DNA from: Aggregatibacter kilianii
GTDB taxonomy: Bacteria > Pseudomonadota > Gammaproteobacteria > Enterobacterales > Pasteurellaceae
DNA: 64,000 nt
Assembly (NCBI RefSeq): GCF_003129965.1
Contig: NZ_NRCJ01000006.1
Location: forward strand, 109,571 to 173,570
Direction of reading: 5' to 3'
The translations under genes and the position numbers were made by a program. The number at the start of each line of letters is the position of its first letter. Position 1 is the stretch's first letter. Below are positions 11,459 through 21,790 of this stretch, in pieces. The notes under the pieces are model-generated. The model searched no databases. It had not been told where the DNA came from and worked only from the letters and a program-made list of their open reading frames with translations.

Positions 11459-12238
11459 ATGCTCGCCATTATTTCTCCCGCGAAGACTTTAGATTTTCAC
11501 GCCGCCGTGCCGAAAAAACTCCCGCAATTTCAACCGCACTTTTTACCGCAAAGCCAACAGCTTATCGACGTTTGCCGTCAGCTGACACCGGCGCAAATCG
11601 CTTCACTCATGTCCATCAGCGATAAACTTGCCGGGCTGAATGCCGCCCGTTTTGGCGAATGGCAATTGGAACATAACGCACAGAATGCGAAAGCGGCGGT
11701 ATATGCTTTCAGAGGCGATGTTTACACCGGCTTGGACGTGGATTCATTAACGGAAGACGATATGTTATTCGCGCAGCAACATTTGCGCATTTTGTCGGGA
11801 TTGTACGGCTTATTGACGCCGTTGGATTTGATTCAGCCGTATCGTTTGGAAATGGGGACTAAATTAGTCAATGGCAAAGGCAAGGATTTATATGCGTTCT
11901 GGCATGGTTTGGTGACGCAGGCGCTACAAGCGGCGATTGATGAACAGAATGATAATGTATTGGTGAATTTGGCGTCCGACGAATATTATAAATCCGTGCA
12001 ACCGTCCGATTTAAACGCGCAAATCATCAAACCGGTATTCCTGGATAATAAAAACGGCAAATACAAAATCATCAGTTTTTATGCGAAAAAAGCCCGTGGC
12101 TTAATGTGTCGTTACATTATTCAAAATCGTTTAACGGAAGTAGAGCAGTTAAAAGATTTTGATTTCGGCGGTTATTGGTTTGATGCTGCGTCATCAAGCA
12201 AAACGGAATTTGTCTTCAAACGGGATTTGGCGGAATAA
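11459..12238 (+). CDS. yaaA: Peroxide stress protein YaaA (DUF328)
   Basis: YaaA lowers intracellular free iron during hydrogen peroxide stress and belongs to a DNA-binding-like fold family. The 259 residues start with the family signature [13 protein letters not shown] and include the conserved YxALTP-like region and [14 protein letters not shown] near 202-215. It follows ung by 25 bases and is nearly contiguous with the downstream lipoprotein gene. Confidence 0.95.
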   Translation: MLAIISPAKTLDFHAAVPKKLPQFQPHFLPQSQQLIDVCRQLTPAQIASLMSISDKLAGLNAARFGEWQLEHNAQNAKAAVYAFRGDVYTGLDVDSLTEDDMLFAQQHLRILSGLYGLLTPLDLIQPYRLEMGTKLVNGKGKDLYAFWHGLVTQALQAAIDEQNDNVLVNLASDEYYKSVQPSDLNAQIIKPVFLDNKNGKYKIISFYAKKARGLMCRYIIQNRLTEVEQLKDFDFGGYWFDAASSSKTEFVFKRDLAE

Positions 12239-12239
12239 C

Positions 12240-12803
12240 ATGATGAAAAAAACACTTCTTATTCTTACCGCACTTTTTCTGGCGGCGTGTGCTGCCAAGC
12301 CGCAATTACAAGTGCCGCAAACCTTGCAACATAATCAGAAAACCTATGATTTGGCGAGTCAACAGGATTTAGATTCCGTCGCCCGTTATTTTTATGTATT
12401 GCCGGGGGAGCGGGCGGATAAATGGCAAAGTGCGGTGGAAATTTTGCTCGATCGTAATGAGCTGCAGCGTACGCTACAAGATCGCGCAGATTGGCGTAAA
12501 CAGGTTTACACCAACACCGGCGTGAAGCATTTCAAGTTAGACGTAAAAGATGATGCCCTGTATTCCTATGTAATTTATGAGCCCTCTGCACAAAGTAAGG
12601 ATTGGCAGGTCAACGTAGCGAAAGGCAAAAATGTGGCGCATTGCGGTTTTGTGCAATATCAGTATTCCATGAAATTTCCGCGTTCTCATAAATTACGCAA
12701 TATGAGCAATAAAAAAATCGTCAGCCATTTGAAGAAATTCTTTGTGGACAAAGAAATGAAAAAACTGACCCAAGCGGATTGGGCGCTGGGATGTAGAAGA
12801 TAA
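12240..12803 (+). CDS. Putative lipoprotein of unknown function
   Basis: The 187-residue protein starts MMKKTLLILTALFLAACAAK, a signal peptide with lipobox LAAC, so it is probably lipidated and sent to the outer membrane or periplasm. The mature part is basic, soluble-looking and has three further cysteines, one in AHCGF and one in the C-terminal LGCRR. I do not recognise the family. The start (12240 or the adjacent ATG 12243) follows the yaaA stop by one base, and the stop overlaps the fieF start (TAATG), so it is probably cotranscribed with both. One uptake signal lies inside the gene. Confidence 0.85.
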   Translation: MMKKTLLILTALFLAACAAKPQLQVPQTLQHNQKTYDLASQQDLDSVARYFYVLPGERADKWQSAVEILLDRNELQRTLQDRADWRKQVYTNTGVKHFKLDVKDDALYSYVIYEPSAQSKDWQVNVAKGKNVAHCGFVQYQYSMKFPRSHKLRNMSNKKIVSHLKKFFVDKEMKKLTQADWALGCRR

Positions 12804-13723
12804 TGCCTGCTATCGCTTACTCCGCGCAGGTGAAAAAAGCGGCGCATTTCGCTATTCTCACCGCGCTGATTTTAATTGTGATAAAAGGTGTTGCCTGGTG
12901 GCAAACAGGCTCTGTCAGCATGCTGGCGTCCATCACCGATTCCATGCTGGATTTGTTGGCGTCTTTGATGAGTATGTTGATTTTGCGTTTTGCATTGATG
13001 CCGGCCGATCACAACCATTCTTTCGGGCATGGCAAAGCGGAATCGCTGGCATCGTTAGTGCAAAGCGCCTTTATTTCCGGATCGGCGATTTTCCTGTTAT
13101 TACAAGGGATTCATCGATTTAACTCACCGCAGGAACTGACTAATACATCGCTCGGCATTGCGGTGACGCTGTTTTCCATTGTGGCGACGTTACTTTTGGT
13201 GTGGTATCAAACCCGCGTGATTAAACAAACGGACAGTCCGGCGATTAAAGCGGATCGACTGCATTATCAAACGGACTTGCTGATGAATGTGGCGATTTTA
13301 ATTTCTCTGGGCCTGAGTGCTTACGGCGTGCTGTTGGCAGATGCGATTTTTGCGATTTTAATTGCGCTGTATATTCTGTTAAATGCCGCCAAAATGCTGT
13401 TTGACTCCGTGCAGTTGTTATTGGATCAAATGTTGCCGCCGCAAGAAATTGAACAAATCAATGCGGTGCTCCATGCCGAAATCACTGCGGACACACGTAT
13501 TCTGGGCTTCCATGATTTGCGCACCCGCCGTTCCGGTGCCGTTCGTTTTATTCAGTTTCATTTGGAGCTGGCGGACGAACTGTCGTTTCTCGCGGCGCAC
13601 GACATCACCGAACACCTGGAACAGCAGTTACAAGCGTTATTTCCGCGCAGCGACATTGTGATTCATCCCGAGCCTACAATCGTTGTGCAACAGGAAATGC
13701 AAGCGAATAAAAAAGTGATATAA
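12803..13723 (+). CDS. fieF: Cation diffusion facilitator FieF (Fe/Zn efflux)
   Basis: Proton-coupled exporter of ferrous iron and zinc in the inner membrane. The 306 residues contain the transport-site residues in SITDSMLDLLASL and HYQTDLLMN (His/Asp), the HSFGHGKAESLA motif, about six membrane helices and a cytoplasmic C-terminal metal-binding domain from about 210. Its coupling to yaaA, which limits free iron under peroxide stress, suggests a shared iron-handling role; that is inference. Confidence 0.93.
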   Translation: MPAIAYSAQVKKAAHFAILTALILIVIKGVAWWQTGSVSMLASITDSMLDLLASLMSMLILRFALMPADHNHSFGHGKAESLASLVQSAFISGSAIFLLLQGIHRFNSPQELTNTSLGIAVTLFSIVATLLLVWYQTRVIKQTDSPAIKADRLHYQTDLLMNVAILISLGLSAYGVLLADAIFAILIALYILLNAAKMLFDSVQLLLDQMLPPQEIEQINAVLHAEITADTRILGFHDLRTRRSGAVRFIQFHLELADELSFLAAHDITEHLEQQLQALFPRSDIVIHPEPTIVVQQEMQANKKVI

Positions 13724-13724
13724 T
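13716..13724 (+). promoter_or_regulatory. Extended -10 promoter for pfkA
   Basis: TGATATAAT matches the extended -10 consensus TGnTATAAT and overlaps the last codons of fieF. No good -35 is seen. It is about 60 bases before the pfkA start. Confidence 0.55.
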
Positions 13725-13784
13725 TTGCGCATTTTGGTAAAAACCGATTTTCTTAAAATTTTAAACTTATGTAAGGTATGACTT

Positions 13785-14750
13785 ATGATTAAAAAAATTG
13801 CAGTATTAACAAGTGGTGGCGATGCGCCGGGCATGAACGCCGCAATTCGCGGTGTGGTTCGTTCAGCATTGGCCGAAGGGTTGGAAGTGTATGGTATTTA
13901 CGACGGGTATCATGGTTTATATAACAATAAAATCAAGCAATTAACCCGTTATAGCGTGTCCGATGTGATTAATCGCGGCGGCACATTCCTCGGTTCCGCC
14001 CGCTTCCCTGAATTTAAAGATCCTGAAGTGCGGGCAAAATGCGCGGAGATTTTACGTTCCCACGGCATTGACGCCTTAGTGGTTATCGGCGGTGACGGTT
14101 CCTACATGGGGGCAAAATTATTGACCGAAGAACACGGCTTCCCTTGTGTCGGTATTCCGGGCACGATTGATAACGATGTCGCCGGCACCGACTACACCAT
14201 CGGTTATCAAACCGCCCTTGAAACCGCCGTTGAAGCCATCGACCGCTTACGCGACACGTCAAGCTCTCACCAACGTATCTCCATCGTTGAAATCATGGGA
14301 CGCCATTGTAGCGACCTCACCATTTCCGCAGGTATCGCCGGCGGCTGTGAATACATCGTGGCATCAGAAATCGAATTTAATCGTGAAGAATTAATTCGCC
14401 AAATCGAAAGAAGCATTATCAAAGGCAAACGCCACGCCATTATTGCAATTACCGAGTTAATTTGTGACGTAAACGAATTGGCGCGCGAAATTGAGGCCCG
14501 CGTGAAACACGAAACCCGCGCGACGATTTTAGGGCACATTCAACGCGGTGGTACGCCATGCGCCTTCGACCGTATTTTGGGTTCACGCATGGGGGTGTAT
14601 GCGGTAGATTTGCTCTTGCAAGGCAAAGGCGGCTACTGCGTGGGTATCCAAAATGAGCAACTGGTTCACCACGACATCATCGACGCGATCAACAATATGC
14701 GCCGCGAATTTAAAGCCGATTGGTTGAACATGTCTAAACGTTTGGACTAA
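13785..14750 (+). CDS. pfkA: ATP-dependent 6-phosphofructokinase
   Basis: Catalyses fructose-6-phosphate to fructose-1,6-bisphosphate, the committed step of glycolysis. The 321 residues are the full PfkA length and show [15 protein letters not shown], the ATP site GGDGSYMG and the catalytic PGTIDNDV with its base aspartate, then the effector-binding basic segments. A good Shine-Dalgarno (GTAAGG) precedes the ATG. It is convergent with rlmC across a strong terminator. Confidence 0.97.
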   Translation: MIKKIAVLTSGGDAPGMNAAIRGVVRSALAEGLEVYGIYDGYHGLYNNKIKQLTRYSVSDVINRGGTFLGSARFPEFKDPEVRAKCAEILRSHGIDALVVIGGDGSYMGAKLLTEEHGFPCVGIPGTIDNDVAGTDYTIGYQTALETAVEAIDRLRDTSSSHQRISIVEIMGRHCSDLTISAGIAGGCEYIVASEIEFNREELIRQIERSIIKGKRHAIIAITELICDVNELAREIEARVKHETRATILGHIQRGGTPCAFDRILGSRMGVYAVDLLLQGKGGYCVGIQNEQLVHHDIIDAINNMRREFKADWLNMSKRLD

Positions 14751-14768
14751 TTCATCTCCTTTCTCACT

Positions 14769-14816
14769 AAAAAAGTGCGGTCGGAAAAACCATTAAATTT
14801 TCGACCGCACTTTTTT
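14769..14816. terminator. Bidirectional terminator of inverted uptake signals (pfkA/rlmC)
   Basis: A 15-bp stem, AAAAAAGTGCGGTCG and its exact complement, encloses an 18-base loop and ends in T6. It lies between convergent pfkA and rlmC. Confidence 0.85.
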
Positions 14817-14835
14817 GTGTCTGTCATTTTCCTTT

Positions 14836-16020
14836 CTATTGGCGCTCATTTTTTAATTTCAACAACATCAACACTTCATAATGCGACGTGTGCGGGAACA
14901 TATCGAACAGTTGGATTTTTTCCGCTTGGTAGCGGGTGAGGGATTGTAGGTCTTTTCTCATGGTTTCTGCGTTGCAGCTGGAATAGAGGATAAAGTGCGG
15001 TTGCATTTCATTGAGAAATTCGGCAAGTGTTTTGCCGATACCGCGTCGTGGCGGATTGACGATGACCAAATCGGGTTTATCCGCTTGCTTTAAGGCGAAG
15101 TTCGCCGCGTCTAAAGATTGAAAATGCACCTGTTCGGCAAGCCCGAGTTGCTGTGCTGATAATCGGGCGGCGGCAATGGCAGAGGCGGAGATTTCAATGC
15201 CGGTAAGACGAATGGTTTTTTGCGGATTTTGTTGTTGCAAGGCTTGCAGGCAATGCAACCCGAAACCGCCCACGCCGCAGAACAAATCCCAAAGGCTGTT
15301 GATGGGCAGATCTTTTACCCATTGCTGCGCCGTGCCGTACAAGCCTTCGGCAACTTGCGGATTGGTTTGGAAGAAACCTTGCGGGCGGATAAACAACGGA
15401 ATGCCGTTAAAAGATTCGGGCAAGGTGTGTTGTTCCGTGAGGAAAATTTCTTTTTCCCCTTCTAAAATCGCGGCATTTTGCGGCTGAATGTTGACGCTGA
15501 TGACGGCAAGTTGCGGCAGTTTTTCGCGTAATGCCGGCAATTCCCGTTGAATCAGCGGCAGTTTACTTTCCGAACGTAGCACAAAACGCAGCATCAGTTG
15601 ATGGCTGTATTGGCTTTCTGTTAGCAGAAGGTGTTTCAGTTCGCCTTTCTGTTTCGCTACGTTGTAAGGCACCAGCCCGGCGCGGGCGATGAAGTCTTTG
15701 AGCACAGGAAAAACCGCCTGAAAGCGGGGCGGATAAAGCGGGCAATCGCACAAATCCACCGCACTTTGCGGATCGAGCGGATTCGGCAAAATGCCAAGAA
15801 TCGGGCGTTCCACTGCGCCGCTGACCACCATTTTGGCTTTATTACGAAAAGCGTCGGGAGCAGACTGAAAAGGAGCAAACCGGTTTAAGTGGGAATCGTC
15901 CAAACCGCGCAGTTGCTGTTGCAGGTGCGCGATTTTTTGTTCCAGTTGAGCGGTATAAGGCATTTCCAGCCATTGGCAGGAGCGGCAATCGCCCCGTTGG
16001 TAATGTGTGCAGGGGATCAT
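14836..16020 (-). CDS. rlmC: 23S rRNA (uracil-747-C5)-methyltransferase RlmC
   Basis: SAM-dependent m5U methyltransferase of 23S rRNA. The 394 residues have an N-terminal [4Fe-4S] cysteine cluster ([15 protein letters not shown], with a fourth Cys in DLCDCPLYP), the SAM-binding loop [13 protein letters not shown] and the catalytic cysteine in YSSCNAETM. The lack of a TRAM domain and the total length separate it from RlmD. It is last in hinT-ycfL-nagZ-rlmC, one base after nagZ. Confidence 0.93.
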   Translation of the reverse strand: MIPCTHYQRGDCRSCQWLEMPYTAQLEQKIAHLQQQLRGLDDSHLNRFAPFQSAPDAFRNKAKMVVSGAVERPILGILPNPLDPQSAVDLCDCPLYPPRFQAVFPVLKDFIARAGLVPYNVAKQKGELKHLLLTESQYSHQLMLRFVLRSESKLPLIQRELPALREKLPQLAVISVNIQPQNAAILEGEKEIFLTEQHTLPESFNGIPLFIRPQGFFQTNPQVAEGLYGTAQQWVKDLPINSLWDLFCGVGGFGLHCLQALQQQNPQKTIRLTGIEISASAIAAARLSAQQLGLAEQVHFQSLDAANFALKQADKPDLVIVNPPRRGIGKTLAEFLNEMQPHFILYSSCNAETMRKDLQSLTRYQAEKIQLFDMFPHTSHYEVLMLLKLKNERQ

Positions 16021-16021
16021 A

Positions 16022-17068
16022 TTAGCTTTTCGTCGCCAACCACTGCTGTTGAAGTGCGGTCAATTTTTTGCGATTTTCTAACCAGCGTGGCGCGGAATCC
16101 AATTCCGACCAAGTGAGATGTTTACGTTTGAACAGGCTGTGTAAACGCTCTTGTCTGAGATTAAAGTGCGGTTGTTTTTCTGAGAGTTTTAAATTATCCA
16201 ATACTTGGATTGCGCCGTCCCGTTCATTGCAAAGCAACAATAAATCGCAACCGGCGTTGAGCGCCTGTTCGCTGCGCGCCACAAAATCGCCCATAAATCC
16301 CGCGCCTTTCATGCCGAGATCGTCGGAGAAAATCGCCCCGTTAAAATGCAGCCGATGGCGTAGAATGTCTTGTAACCAATATTTGGAACCGCTTGCCGGT
16401 TGGCTGTCGCATTGAGAATAAATCACATGAGCAGGCATGATGGCTTGCAACAAATTTTGCTCAATAAGTTGTTGGAACGGTTGAATGTCCTGCTCAAAAA
16501 TGTCCTTTTTGCTACGTTCGTCGTAAGGCGTTTCCAAGTGGGAATCGGCGATAACGTGCCCGTGTCCCGGGAAATGTTTGCCTGTCGCCGCCATACCGGC
16601 CTGATGCATGCCGCGAATAAAATTGGCCGCCAAATCCACCGCACTTTTAACTTCACAGCCGAAGCTGCGATCACCGATAGCTTTGCATTGATGCCCGAGA
16701 TCGAGCACCGGCGCGAAGCTGAGATCAATGTCAAGTGCGGTCATTTCCGCCGCCATTTGCCAGCCGGCTTCTAGCGCCGTTTTTTGTTGTTCCACAGGAT
16801 CTTGAATCAGCGCGGAGAACGCCTGCATGGCGGGCAGTTGGGTAAAACCTTCGCGGAAGCGCTGTACCCGCCCGCCTTCTTGATCGACGGTAATCAGCAA
16901 CGGTTTTTTGACTTTTTGCCGTACGGATTGAATGAGCGCCTGAAGTTGGGCGCGATCGTGAAAGTTACGGGTGAACAGAATCAATCCCGCCACCAGCGGG
17001 TGTTCCAGCAGTTCGATTTCTTCCTGTGCAAGCTCGTAACCGGCTAAGTCGATAAGTAATGTGGACAT
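16022..17068 (-). CDS. nagZ: Beta-N-acetylhexosaminidase NagZ
   Basis: Cytoplasmic glycoside hydrolase family 3 enzyme that removes GlcNAc from anhydromuropeptides during cell-wall recycling. The 348 residues show GKHFPGHG with the catalytic His/Asp loop DSHLETP, the early [10 protein letters not shown] motif and the nucleophile segment SDDLGMKG. One base separates it from each neighbour. Three or more uptake signals lie inside. Confidence 0.96.
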   Translation of the reverse strand: MSTLLIDLAGYELAQEEIELLEHPLVAGLILFTRNFHDRAQLQALIQSVRQKVKKPLLITVDQEGGRVQRFREGFTQLPAMQAFSALIQDPVEQQKTALEAGWQMAAEMTALDIDLSFAPVLDLGHQCKAIGDRSFGCEVKSAVDLAANFIRGMHQAGMAATGKHFPGHGHVIADSHLETPYDERSKKDIFEQDIQPFQQLIEQNLLQAIMPAHVIYSQCDSQPASGSKYWLQDILRHRLHFNGAIFSDDLGMKGAGFMGDFVARSEQALNAGCDLLLLCNERDGAIQVLDNLKLSEKQPHFNLRQERLHSLFKRKHLTWSELDSAPRWLENRKKLTALQQQWLATKS

Positions 17069-17069
17069 A

Positions 17070-17423
17070 TTATTTCAAGCGGATATAGAGACGGTAGTTG
17101 ACGCTGTCCGCACTTGGGCGGGATAAAGTCAGCGTTTGTTTTTGCATGGGTTGCAAGGTCAGTGCGTGCCATGTGGGTTGTTCTTCCGCGAGAGTCGTTA
17201 CCCCGTTTTTGTCATACCAAAACAGGCTATAAGCCAAATCCACGATGCGCCCGGTTTTGTTTTTCACCCAAGCGTTGTCGCGATTAACACCCGCTTCCAC
17301 CCTTGCCGCCGCAGGAGCTTCAATGTTCAGAATCGGGCTTTGGGTGTTTAATAAGGTCGGGGTTTTTGTGCTGCACGCGGCTAAAAGTGCGGTTAAAAAA
17401 AACAGTGAAATTTGCTTTTTCAT
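17070..17423 (-). CDS. ycfL: YcfL family (DUF1425) lipoprotein
   Basis: A 117-residue lipoprotein with signal peptide and lipobox (LLAACSTK). The mature region resembles the YcfL family ([22 protein letters not shown]); its function is unknown. The order hinT-ycfL-nagZ is the same as in E. coli, where ycfL and lpoB lie between hinT and nagZ; no lpoB-like gene is seen here. The ATG directly abuts the hinT stop. Confidence 0.88.
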   Translation of the reverse strand: MKKQISLFFLTALLAACSTKTPTLLNTQSPILNIEAPAAARVEAGVNRDNAWVKNKTGRIVDLAYSLFWYDKNGVTTLAEEQPTWHALTLQPMQKQTLTLSRPSADSVNYRLYIRLK

Positions 17424-17774
17424 TTATTTATCCAACATTTTGCCGAGAGGTTCGCCGCCGACGAGGTGCATATGTAAATGGAACACTTCTTGCCCGCCAT
17501 GTTTGTTGCAGTTGACGATCAAACGATAGCCGTCTTGCGCAATGCCTTCCTGCGCGGCAAGTTTGGCGGCGACGGTGAATAGGCGACCGAGGGTGACTTC
17601 GTCTTGCTCGGTGACATCATTGACGGTCGGGATCAATTTATTCGGAATGATTAAAATGTGCGTTTTTGCTTGTGGCGCAATATCGTGAAATGCGGTGACA
17701 AGCTCATCTTGATATACGATATTGGCGGGGATTTCTTTGCGGATAATTTTGCTGAAAATGGTTTCTTCTGCCAT
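17424..17774 (-). CDS. hinT: HIT family purine nucleoside phosphoramidase HinT
   Basis: Hydrolyses purine nucleoside phosphoramidates. The 116 residues contain the histidine triad HLHMHLVGG near the C-terminus. I use ATG 17774 ([17 protein letters not shown]), which has AAGGAG seven bases upstream and fits the family length; the upstream ATG at 17843 adds 23 unrelated residues. It is first in hinT-ycfL-nagZ-rlmC. Confidence 0.96.
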   Translation of the reverse strand: MAEETIFSKIIRKEIPANIVYQDELVTAFHDIAPQAKTHILIIPNKLIPTVNDVTEQDEVTLGRLFTVAAKLAAQEGIAQDGYRLIVNCNKHGGQEVFHLHMHLVGGEPLGKMLDK

Positions 17775-18087
17775 GATGTTCTCCTTAAAAAAACGTTGCG
17801 TTTTATGACCGCACTTTTTAGCAGAAAACAGGCTAAATAGCAATTTCCCCTTGATTTTTTACCGGCATCGTTTACCTCAATCAGGTTACGCCTATCTAAT
17901 TATTGACAAAGAACAAAGTTCCCTCTTTAAAACCGAGAAATATTTTTACTTTGCCCCGGAAAGAAAATATAATTAACAAAAATTATAAAAAATAAAATTT
18001 TTTTTAAGCTTTTGCTGCTCACGCAGTGTAGTACGGTTGTAAGTTAGAGTATTTACGAGTCAAAAAATTATAAAGGGGGATTTTGAA
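17775..18087. promoter_or_regulatory. hinT/focA divergent intergenic region
   Basis: This 313-base AT-rich region has no gene. It should hold the hinT promoter (minus) and the focA-pfl promoter (plus). A possible FNR half-match TTGAC-AAAG-AACAA is at 17903-17916, but its right half is poor. A tract near 17855-17885 recalls the AACCTGA part of a thiamine riboswitch on the minus strand, but the rest does not fit. Confidence 0.5.
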
Positions 18088-18939
18088 ATGGATACCGAAA
18101 CTTCCAAAACTACTTGTATGGTGTCTCCGGCAGAAATGAGCCAAATTGGTGAGGACGTCGGTGTTTACAAAGCTTCAAAAAGACAGATTTTATCGTTTTT
18201 TTCAGCAATTCCGGCCGGTGCGTTTATTGCATTGGCGTTCGTTTTTTATACCACTACGCAAACGGGGAGCGTTGGCGCATCTTGGGGGCTGACGAAGTTA
18301 GTCGGCGGGATCGTGTTCTCGTTAGGGGTCATTATGGTAGTGGTTTGCGGCTCCGAGTTATTTACTTCTTCTACAATGACGACAGTTGCCCGCGCCAGTG
18401 GTCGTATTAGTACGTTCCAGATGTTGCGAAATTGGGTTGTGGTTTATTGCGGGAATTTCGTCGGTGCGATTTTTATTGTGTTGGTCATTTGGTTTTCCGG
18501 TCAGACAATGGCTGCTCATGGGCAGTGGGGGCTCACCATTTTAAGCACGGCGCAACATAAGATTCACCACATGTGGTTTGAAGCGTTTTGCTTGGGTATT
18601 TTGTGTAATATCATGGTGTGTATCGCCATTTGGATGACATACGCCGGGAAAACATTAACAGACAAAGCGTTCATTATGATTTTACCGATTGCTTTGTTTG
18701 TAGCCTCCGGGTTTGAACACAGCGTAGCAAATATGTTTATGATTCCTATGGGGATTATTACTGCGCACTTCAGTTCACCGGAGTTTTGGCAAGCGATTAA
18801 TATGGATCCTCAGCAGTTTGCGGATTTGGATCTTTATCATTTTGTGGTGAAGAACCTGATTCCGGTTACATTGGGGAATATTGTTGGTGGTGGTTGCTGT
18901 ATTGCATTGACCTTATGGTCAATTAACCGACCGCACTAA
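18088..18939 (+). CDS. focA: Formate channel FocA
   Basis: Pentameric aquaporin-like channel moving formate across the inner membrane during fermentation. The 283 residues have six membrane helices, the family signatures CGSELFTSSTMT and FEHSVANMFMIPMG, the latter carrying the conserved pore histidine. The Shine-Dalgarno AAAGGGGG is strong. It is about 100 bases upstream of pflB, the usual focA-pflB operon. Confidence 0.96.
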   Translation: MDTETSKTTCMVSPAEMSQIGEDVGVYKASKRQILSFFSAIPAGAFIALAFVFYTTTQTGSVGASWGLTKLVGGIVFSLGVIMVVVCGSELFTSSTMTTVARASGRISTFQMLRNWVVVYCGNFVGAIFIVLVIWFSGQTMAAHGQWGLTILSTAQHKIHHMWFEAFCLGILCNIMVCIAIWMTYAGKTLTDKAFIMILPIALFVASGFEHSVANMFMIPMGIITAHFSSPEFWQAINMDPQQFADLDLYHFVVKNLIPVTLGNIVGGGCCIALTLWSINRPH

Positions 18940-19038
18940 TCGGTTTATGGTGGGATGGAAAGAAAAGAAGAGGGTATGTTTTTCTTTCTTTCCCAGTAAG
19001 TAGATAGTTTGTTATCAATAATCTAAAAGAGGAATGTT

Positions 19039-21351
19039 ATGACTCAATTAACAGAAGCTCAACAAAAAGCCTGGGAAGGTTTTGTCGGTGGAGATTGGCA
19101 AAAAGAAGTTAACCTGCGTGACTTCATCCAAAAAAACTACACTCCGTATGAAGGCGACGAATCTTTCTTAGCCGATGCAACACCTGCAACCACTGAGTTG
19201 TGGGATAAAGTAATGGAAGGGATTAAAATCGAAAACAAAACGCATGAGCCGTTAGATTTTGATACGGATAACCCATCTACAATCACTTCCCACAAACCGG
19301 GTTATATCAACAAAGATTTAGAAAAAATCGTCGGTTTACAAACCGATGCGCCGTTAAAACGTGCAATTATGCCGTTCGGCGGTATCAAAATGGTGAAAGG
19401 TTCTTGTGAAGTTTATGGTCGTCAATTGGATCCTGAAGTAGAACATATCTTTACCGAATATCGTAAAACCCACAACCAAGGTGTTTTCGACGTTTATACG
19501 CCGGACATTCTTCGTTGCCGTAAATCCGGCGTGTTAACCGGTTTGCCGGATGCTTACGGTCGTGGTCGTATTATCGGTGACTATCGTCGTTTAGCAGTTT
19601 ATGGTATTGATTTCTTAATGGCGGATAAGAAAAAACAATTCGCTTCCTTACAAGCTAAATTAGAACGTGGCGAAGACATTCAAGCTACCATTCAATTGCG
19701 CGAAGAAATTGCCGAACAACATCGTGCATTAGGCAAAATCAAAGAAATGGCGGCGTCTTACGGCTACGATATTTCTAACCCGGCAACCAACGCGCAAGAA
19801 GCTGTTCAATGGACTTATTTTGCTTACTTGGCAGCCGTAAAATCCCAAAACGGTGCGGCAATGTCATTCGGTCGTGTATCTACCTTCTTAGATATTTACA
19901 TTGAACGTGATTTGAAAAATGGCAAAATTACCGAACAAGAAGCGCAAGAATTAATCGATCACTTGGTGATGAAACTTCGTATGGTTCGTTTCTTGCGTAC
20001 ACCTGAATACGATCAATTATTCTCCGGCGACCCGATGTGGGCAACCGAAACCTTAGCCGGTATGGGCTTAGACGGTCGTACTTTAGTGACCAAAAATAGC
20101 TTCCGTATCTTACACACCCTCTACACCATGGGACCGTCTCCGGAACCAAACTTAACCATTCTTTGGTCCGAACAATTGCCTGACGCATTCAAACGTTTCT
20201 GTGCCAAAGTATCTATTGATACCTCTTCCGTACAATACGAAAACGATGATTTGATGCGTCCGGACTTCAACAGCGATGACTATGCTATCGCGTGCTGTGT
20301 ATCTCCGATGGTGGTAGGTAAACAAATGCAATTCTTCGGTGCCCGTGCGAACTTGGCGAAAACCTTGTTATACGCAATCAACGGCGGTATCGATGAGAAA
20401 AACGGTATGCAAGTCGGTCCGAAAACCGAGCCGATCCAAGACGCAGTGCTTGATTTCGACACCGTGATGACCCGCATGGACAGCTTCATGGATTGGTTGG
20501 CAACACAATATGTTACCGCCTTGAACATCATCCACTTCATGCACGATAAATACGCTTATGAAGCGGCATTAATGGCGTTCCATGATCGTGACGTTTATCG
20601 CACCATGGCTTGCGGTATCGCAGGACTTTCCGTTGCAGCCGACTCTTTGGCAGCAATCAAATATGCGAAAGTTAAACCGATTCGTGGCGACATCAAAGAT
20701 AAAGACGGCAATGTTGTGGCGTCTAATGTGGCAACCGACTTCGAAATCGAAGGCGAATATCCGCAATTTGGTAACAACGATCCGCGCGTTGATGACATCG
20801 CCTGCGACTTGGTTGAACGTTTCATGAAGAAAATTCAAACTCACCACACTTATCGCAATGCAACACCGACACAATCAGTGCTTACTATCACTTCTAACGT
20901 GGTATATGGTAAGAAAACAGGTAACACACCGGACGGTCGTCGCGCAGGCGCACCATTCGGACCGGGTGCTAACCCAATGCACGGTCGTGACCAAAAAGGT
21001 GCGGTAGCGTCTTTAACTTCTGTTGCTAAATTGCCATTTGCTTACGCGAAAGACGGTATTTCTTATACCTTCTCCATCGTACCAAATGCGTTAGGTAAAG
21101 ATTACGAAGCGCAAAAACGTAACTTGGCAGGCTTAATGGACGGTTACTTCCATCATGAGGCCTCTGTTGAAGGCGGTCAACACTTGAACGTTAACGTAAT
21201 GAACCGTGAAATGTTGTTAGACGCAATGGAAAATCCGGAAAAATATCCGCAATTAACCATCCGCGTATCTGGTTACGCCGTACGTTTCAACTCGTTGACT
21301 AAAGAGCAACAACAAGACGTTATCACTCGTACATTCACTCAAACCATGTAA
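19039..21351 (+). CDS. pflB: Formate C-acetyltransferase (pyruvate formate-lyase)
   Basis: Glycyl-radical enzyme converting pyruvate plus CoA to acetyl-CoA and formate in anaerobic growth. The 770 residues contain the catalytic cysteine pair in AIACCVSPM and the radical glycine in RVSGYAVRF near the C-terminus. Length matches E. coli PflB. The codon use (few rare codons, many GGT/CGT) looks like that of a highly expressed gene. PflA further downstream installs the radical, and GrcA (10.1 kb) can repair it. Confidence 0.98.
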   Translation: MTQLTEAQQKAWEGFVGGDWQKEVNLRDFIQKNYTPYEGDESFLADATPATTELWDKVMEGIKIENKTHEPLDFDTDNPSTITSHKPGYINKDLEKIVGLQTDAPLKRAIMPFGGIKMVKGSCEVYGRQLDPEVEHIFTEYRKTHNQGVFDVYTPDILRCRKSGVLTGLPDAYGRGRIIGDYRRLAVYGIDFLMADKKKQFASLQAKLERGEDIQATIQLREEIAEQHRALGKIKEMAASYGYDISNPATNAQEAVQWTYFAYLAAVKSQNGAAMSFGRVSTFLDIYIERDLKNGKITEQEAQELIDHLVMKLRMVRFLRTPEYDQLFSGDPMWATETLAGMGLDGRTLVTKNSFRILHTLYTMGPSPEPNLTILWSEQLPDAFKRFCAKVSIDTSSVQYENDDLMRPDFNSDDYAIACCVSPMVVGKQMQFFGARANLAKTLLYAINGGIDEKNGMQVGPKTEPIQDAVLDFDTVMTRMDSFMDWLATQYVTALNIIHFMHDKYAYEAALMAFHDRDVYRTMACGIAGLSVAADSLAAIKYAKVKPIRGDIKDKDGNVVASNVATDFEIEGEYPQFGNNDPRVDDIACDLVERFMKKIQTHHTYRNATPTQSVLTITSNVVYGKKTGNTPDGRRAGAPFGPGANPMHGRDQKGAVASLTSVAKLPFAYAKDGISYTFSIVPNALGKDYEAQKRNLAGLMDGYFHHEASVEGGQHLNVNVMNREMLLDAMENPEKYPQLTIRVSGYAVRFNSLTKEQQQDVITRTFTQTM

Positions 21352-21375
21352 TTTAGTGATAAAACGACGTTAATA

Positions 21376-21416
21376 TATCAGCCGCTTACCTTCAGGTAAG
21401 CGGTCTGATTTTTTCT
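21376..21416 (+). terminator. Terminator after pflB
   Basis: A 10-bp perfect stem CCGCTTACCT/AGGTAAGCGG with a two-base loop, flanked by further CAG/CTG pairing and a T-run. It should limit read-through into the ABM gene and pflA. Confidence 0.85.
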
Positions 21417-21443
21417 GTATTTAAGTATGTTGGGGAAAGTAAA

Positions 21444-21731
21444 ATGATTACCGTAATTGCACAATTTTCAGTAAAAGAGAATAATATCGGCGATTTTCTG
21501 GCGAAATGCCGGGAATTGATTAAACATACCCGCCAAGAAGCAGGCTGCCTCTCCTATGAATTACAACAAAATACCGAACAGGCGAATCACTACGTCTTTT
21601 TAGAACAGTGGAAAAGCAAAGCCGATTTAGAATTACATTTTGCCACACCGCATTTCACCTCCATCGTGCCTGTCTTGGTGGAATATTGCGAACAAGCGCC
21701 GGTGGTGCAAACGTTCCAAAAAGCGGAATAA
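21444..21731 (+). CDS. ABM-fold (antibiotic biosynthesis monooxygenase-like) protein
   Basis: A 95-residue dimeric alpha/beta-barrel family member, recognised by the opening MITVIAQFSVK and by GCLSYELQQN...YVFLEQWKSKADLELHF (about 35-72). Members include YgiN-type quinol or aldehyde-reactive enzymes and many of unknown role. Shine-Dalgarno GGGGAAAG precedes the ATG. It lies between pflB and pflA, where E. coli has nothing comparable, so a link to pyruvate/formate metabolism or to protecting the radical enzyme is possible but unproven. Confidence 0.85.
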   Translation: MITVIAQFSVKENNIGDFLAKCRELIKHTRQEAGCLSYELQQNTEQANHYVFLEQWKSKADLELHFATPHFTSIVPVLVEYCEQAPVVQTFQKAE

Positions 21732-21790
21732 AAAATACCGCCAAAAACAACCGCACTTTTAGCTATTCATGACAAATTATCGGGGAATAC

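Noticed and set aside
17903..17916. FNR site upstream of focA
   Set aside because: TTGAC-AAAG-AACAA has a poor right half; kept only as a weak candidate in the regional note, not as a feature.
17855..17950. Possible thiamine (TPP) riboswitch on the minus strand upstream of hinT
   Set aside because: AACCTGA and a GAGGTAAAC-like segment are present, but the CTGAGA core and a closing P1 stem are missing, and hinT is not a thiamine gene. At best a decayed remnant.
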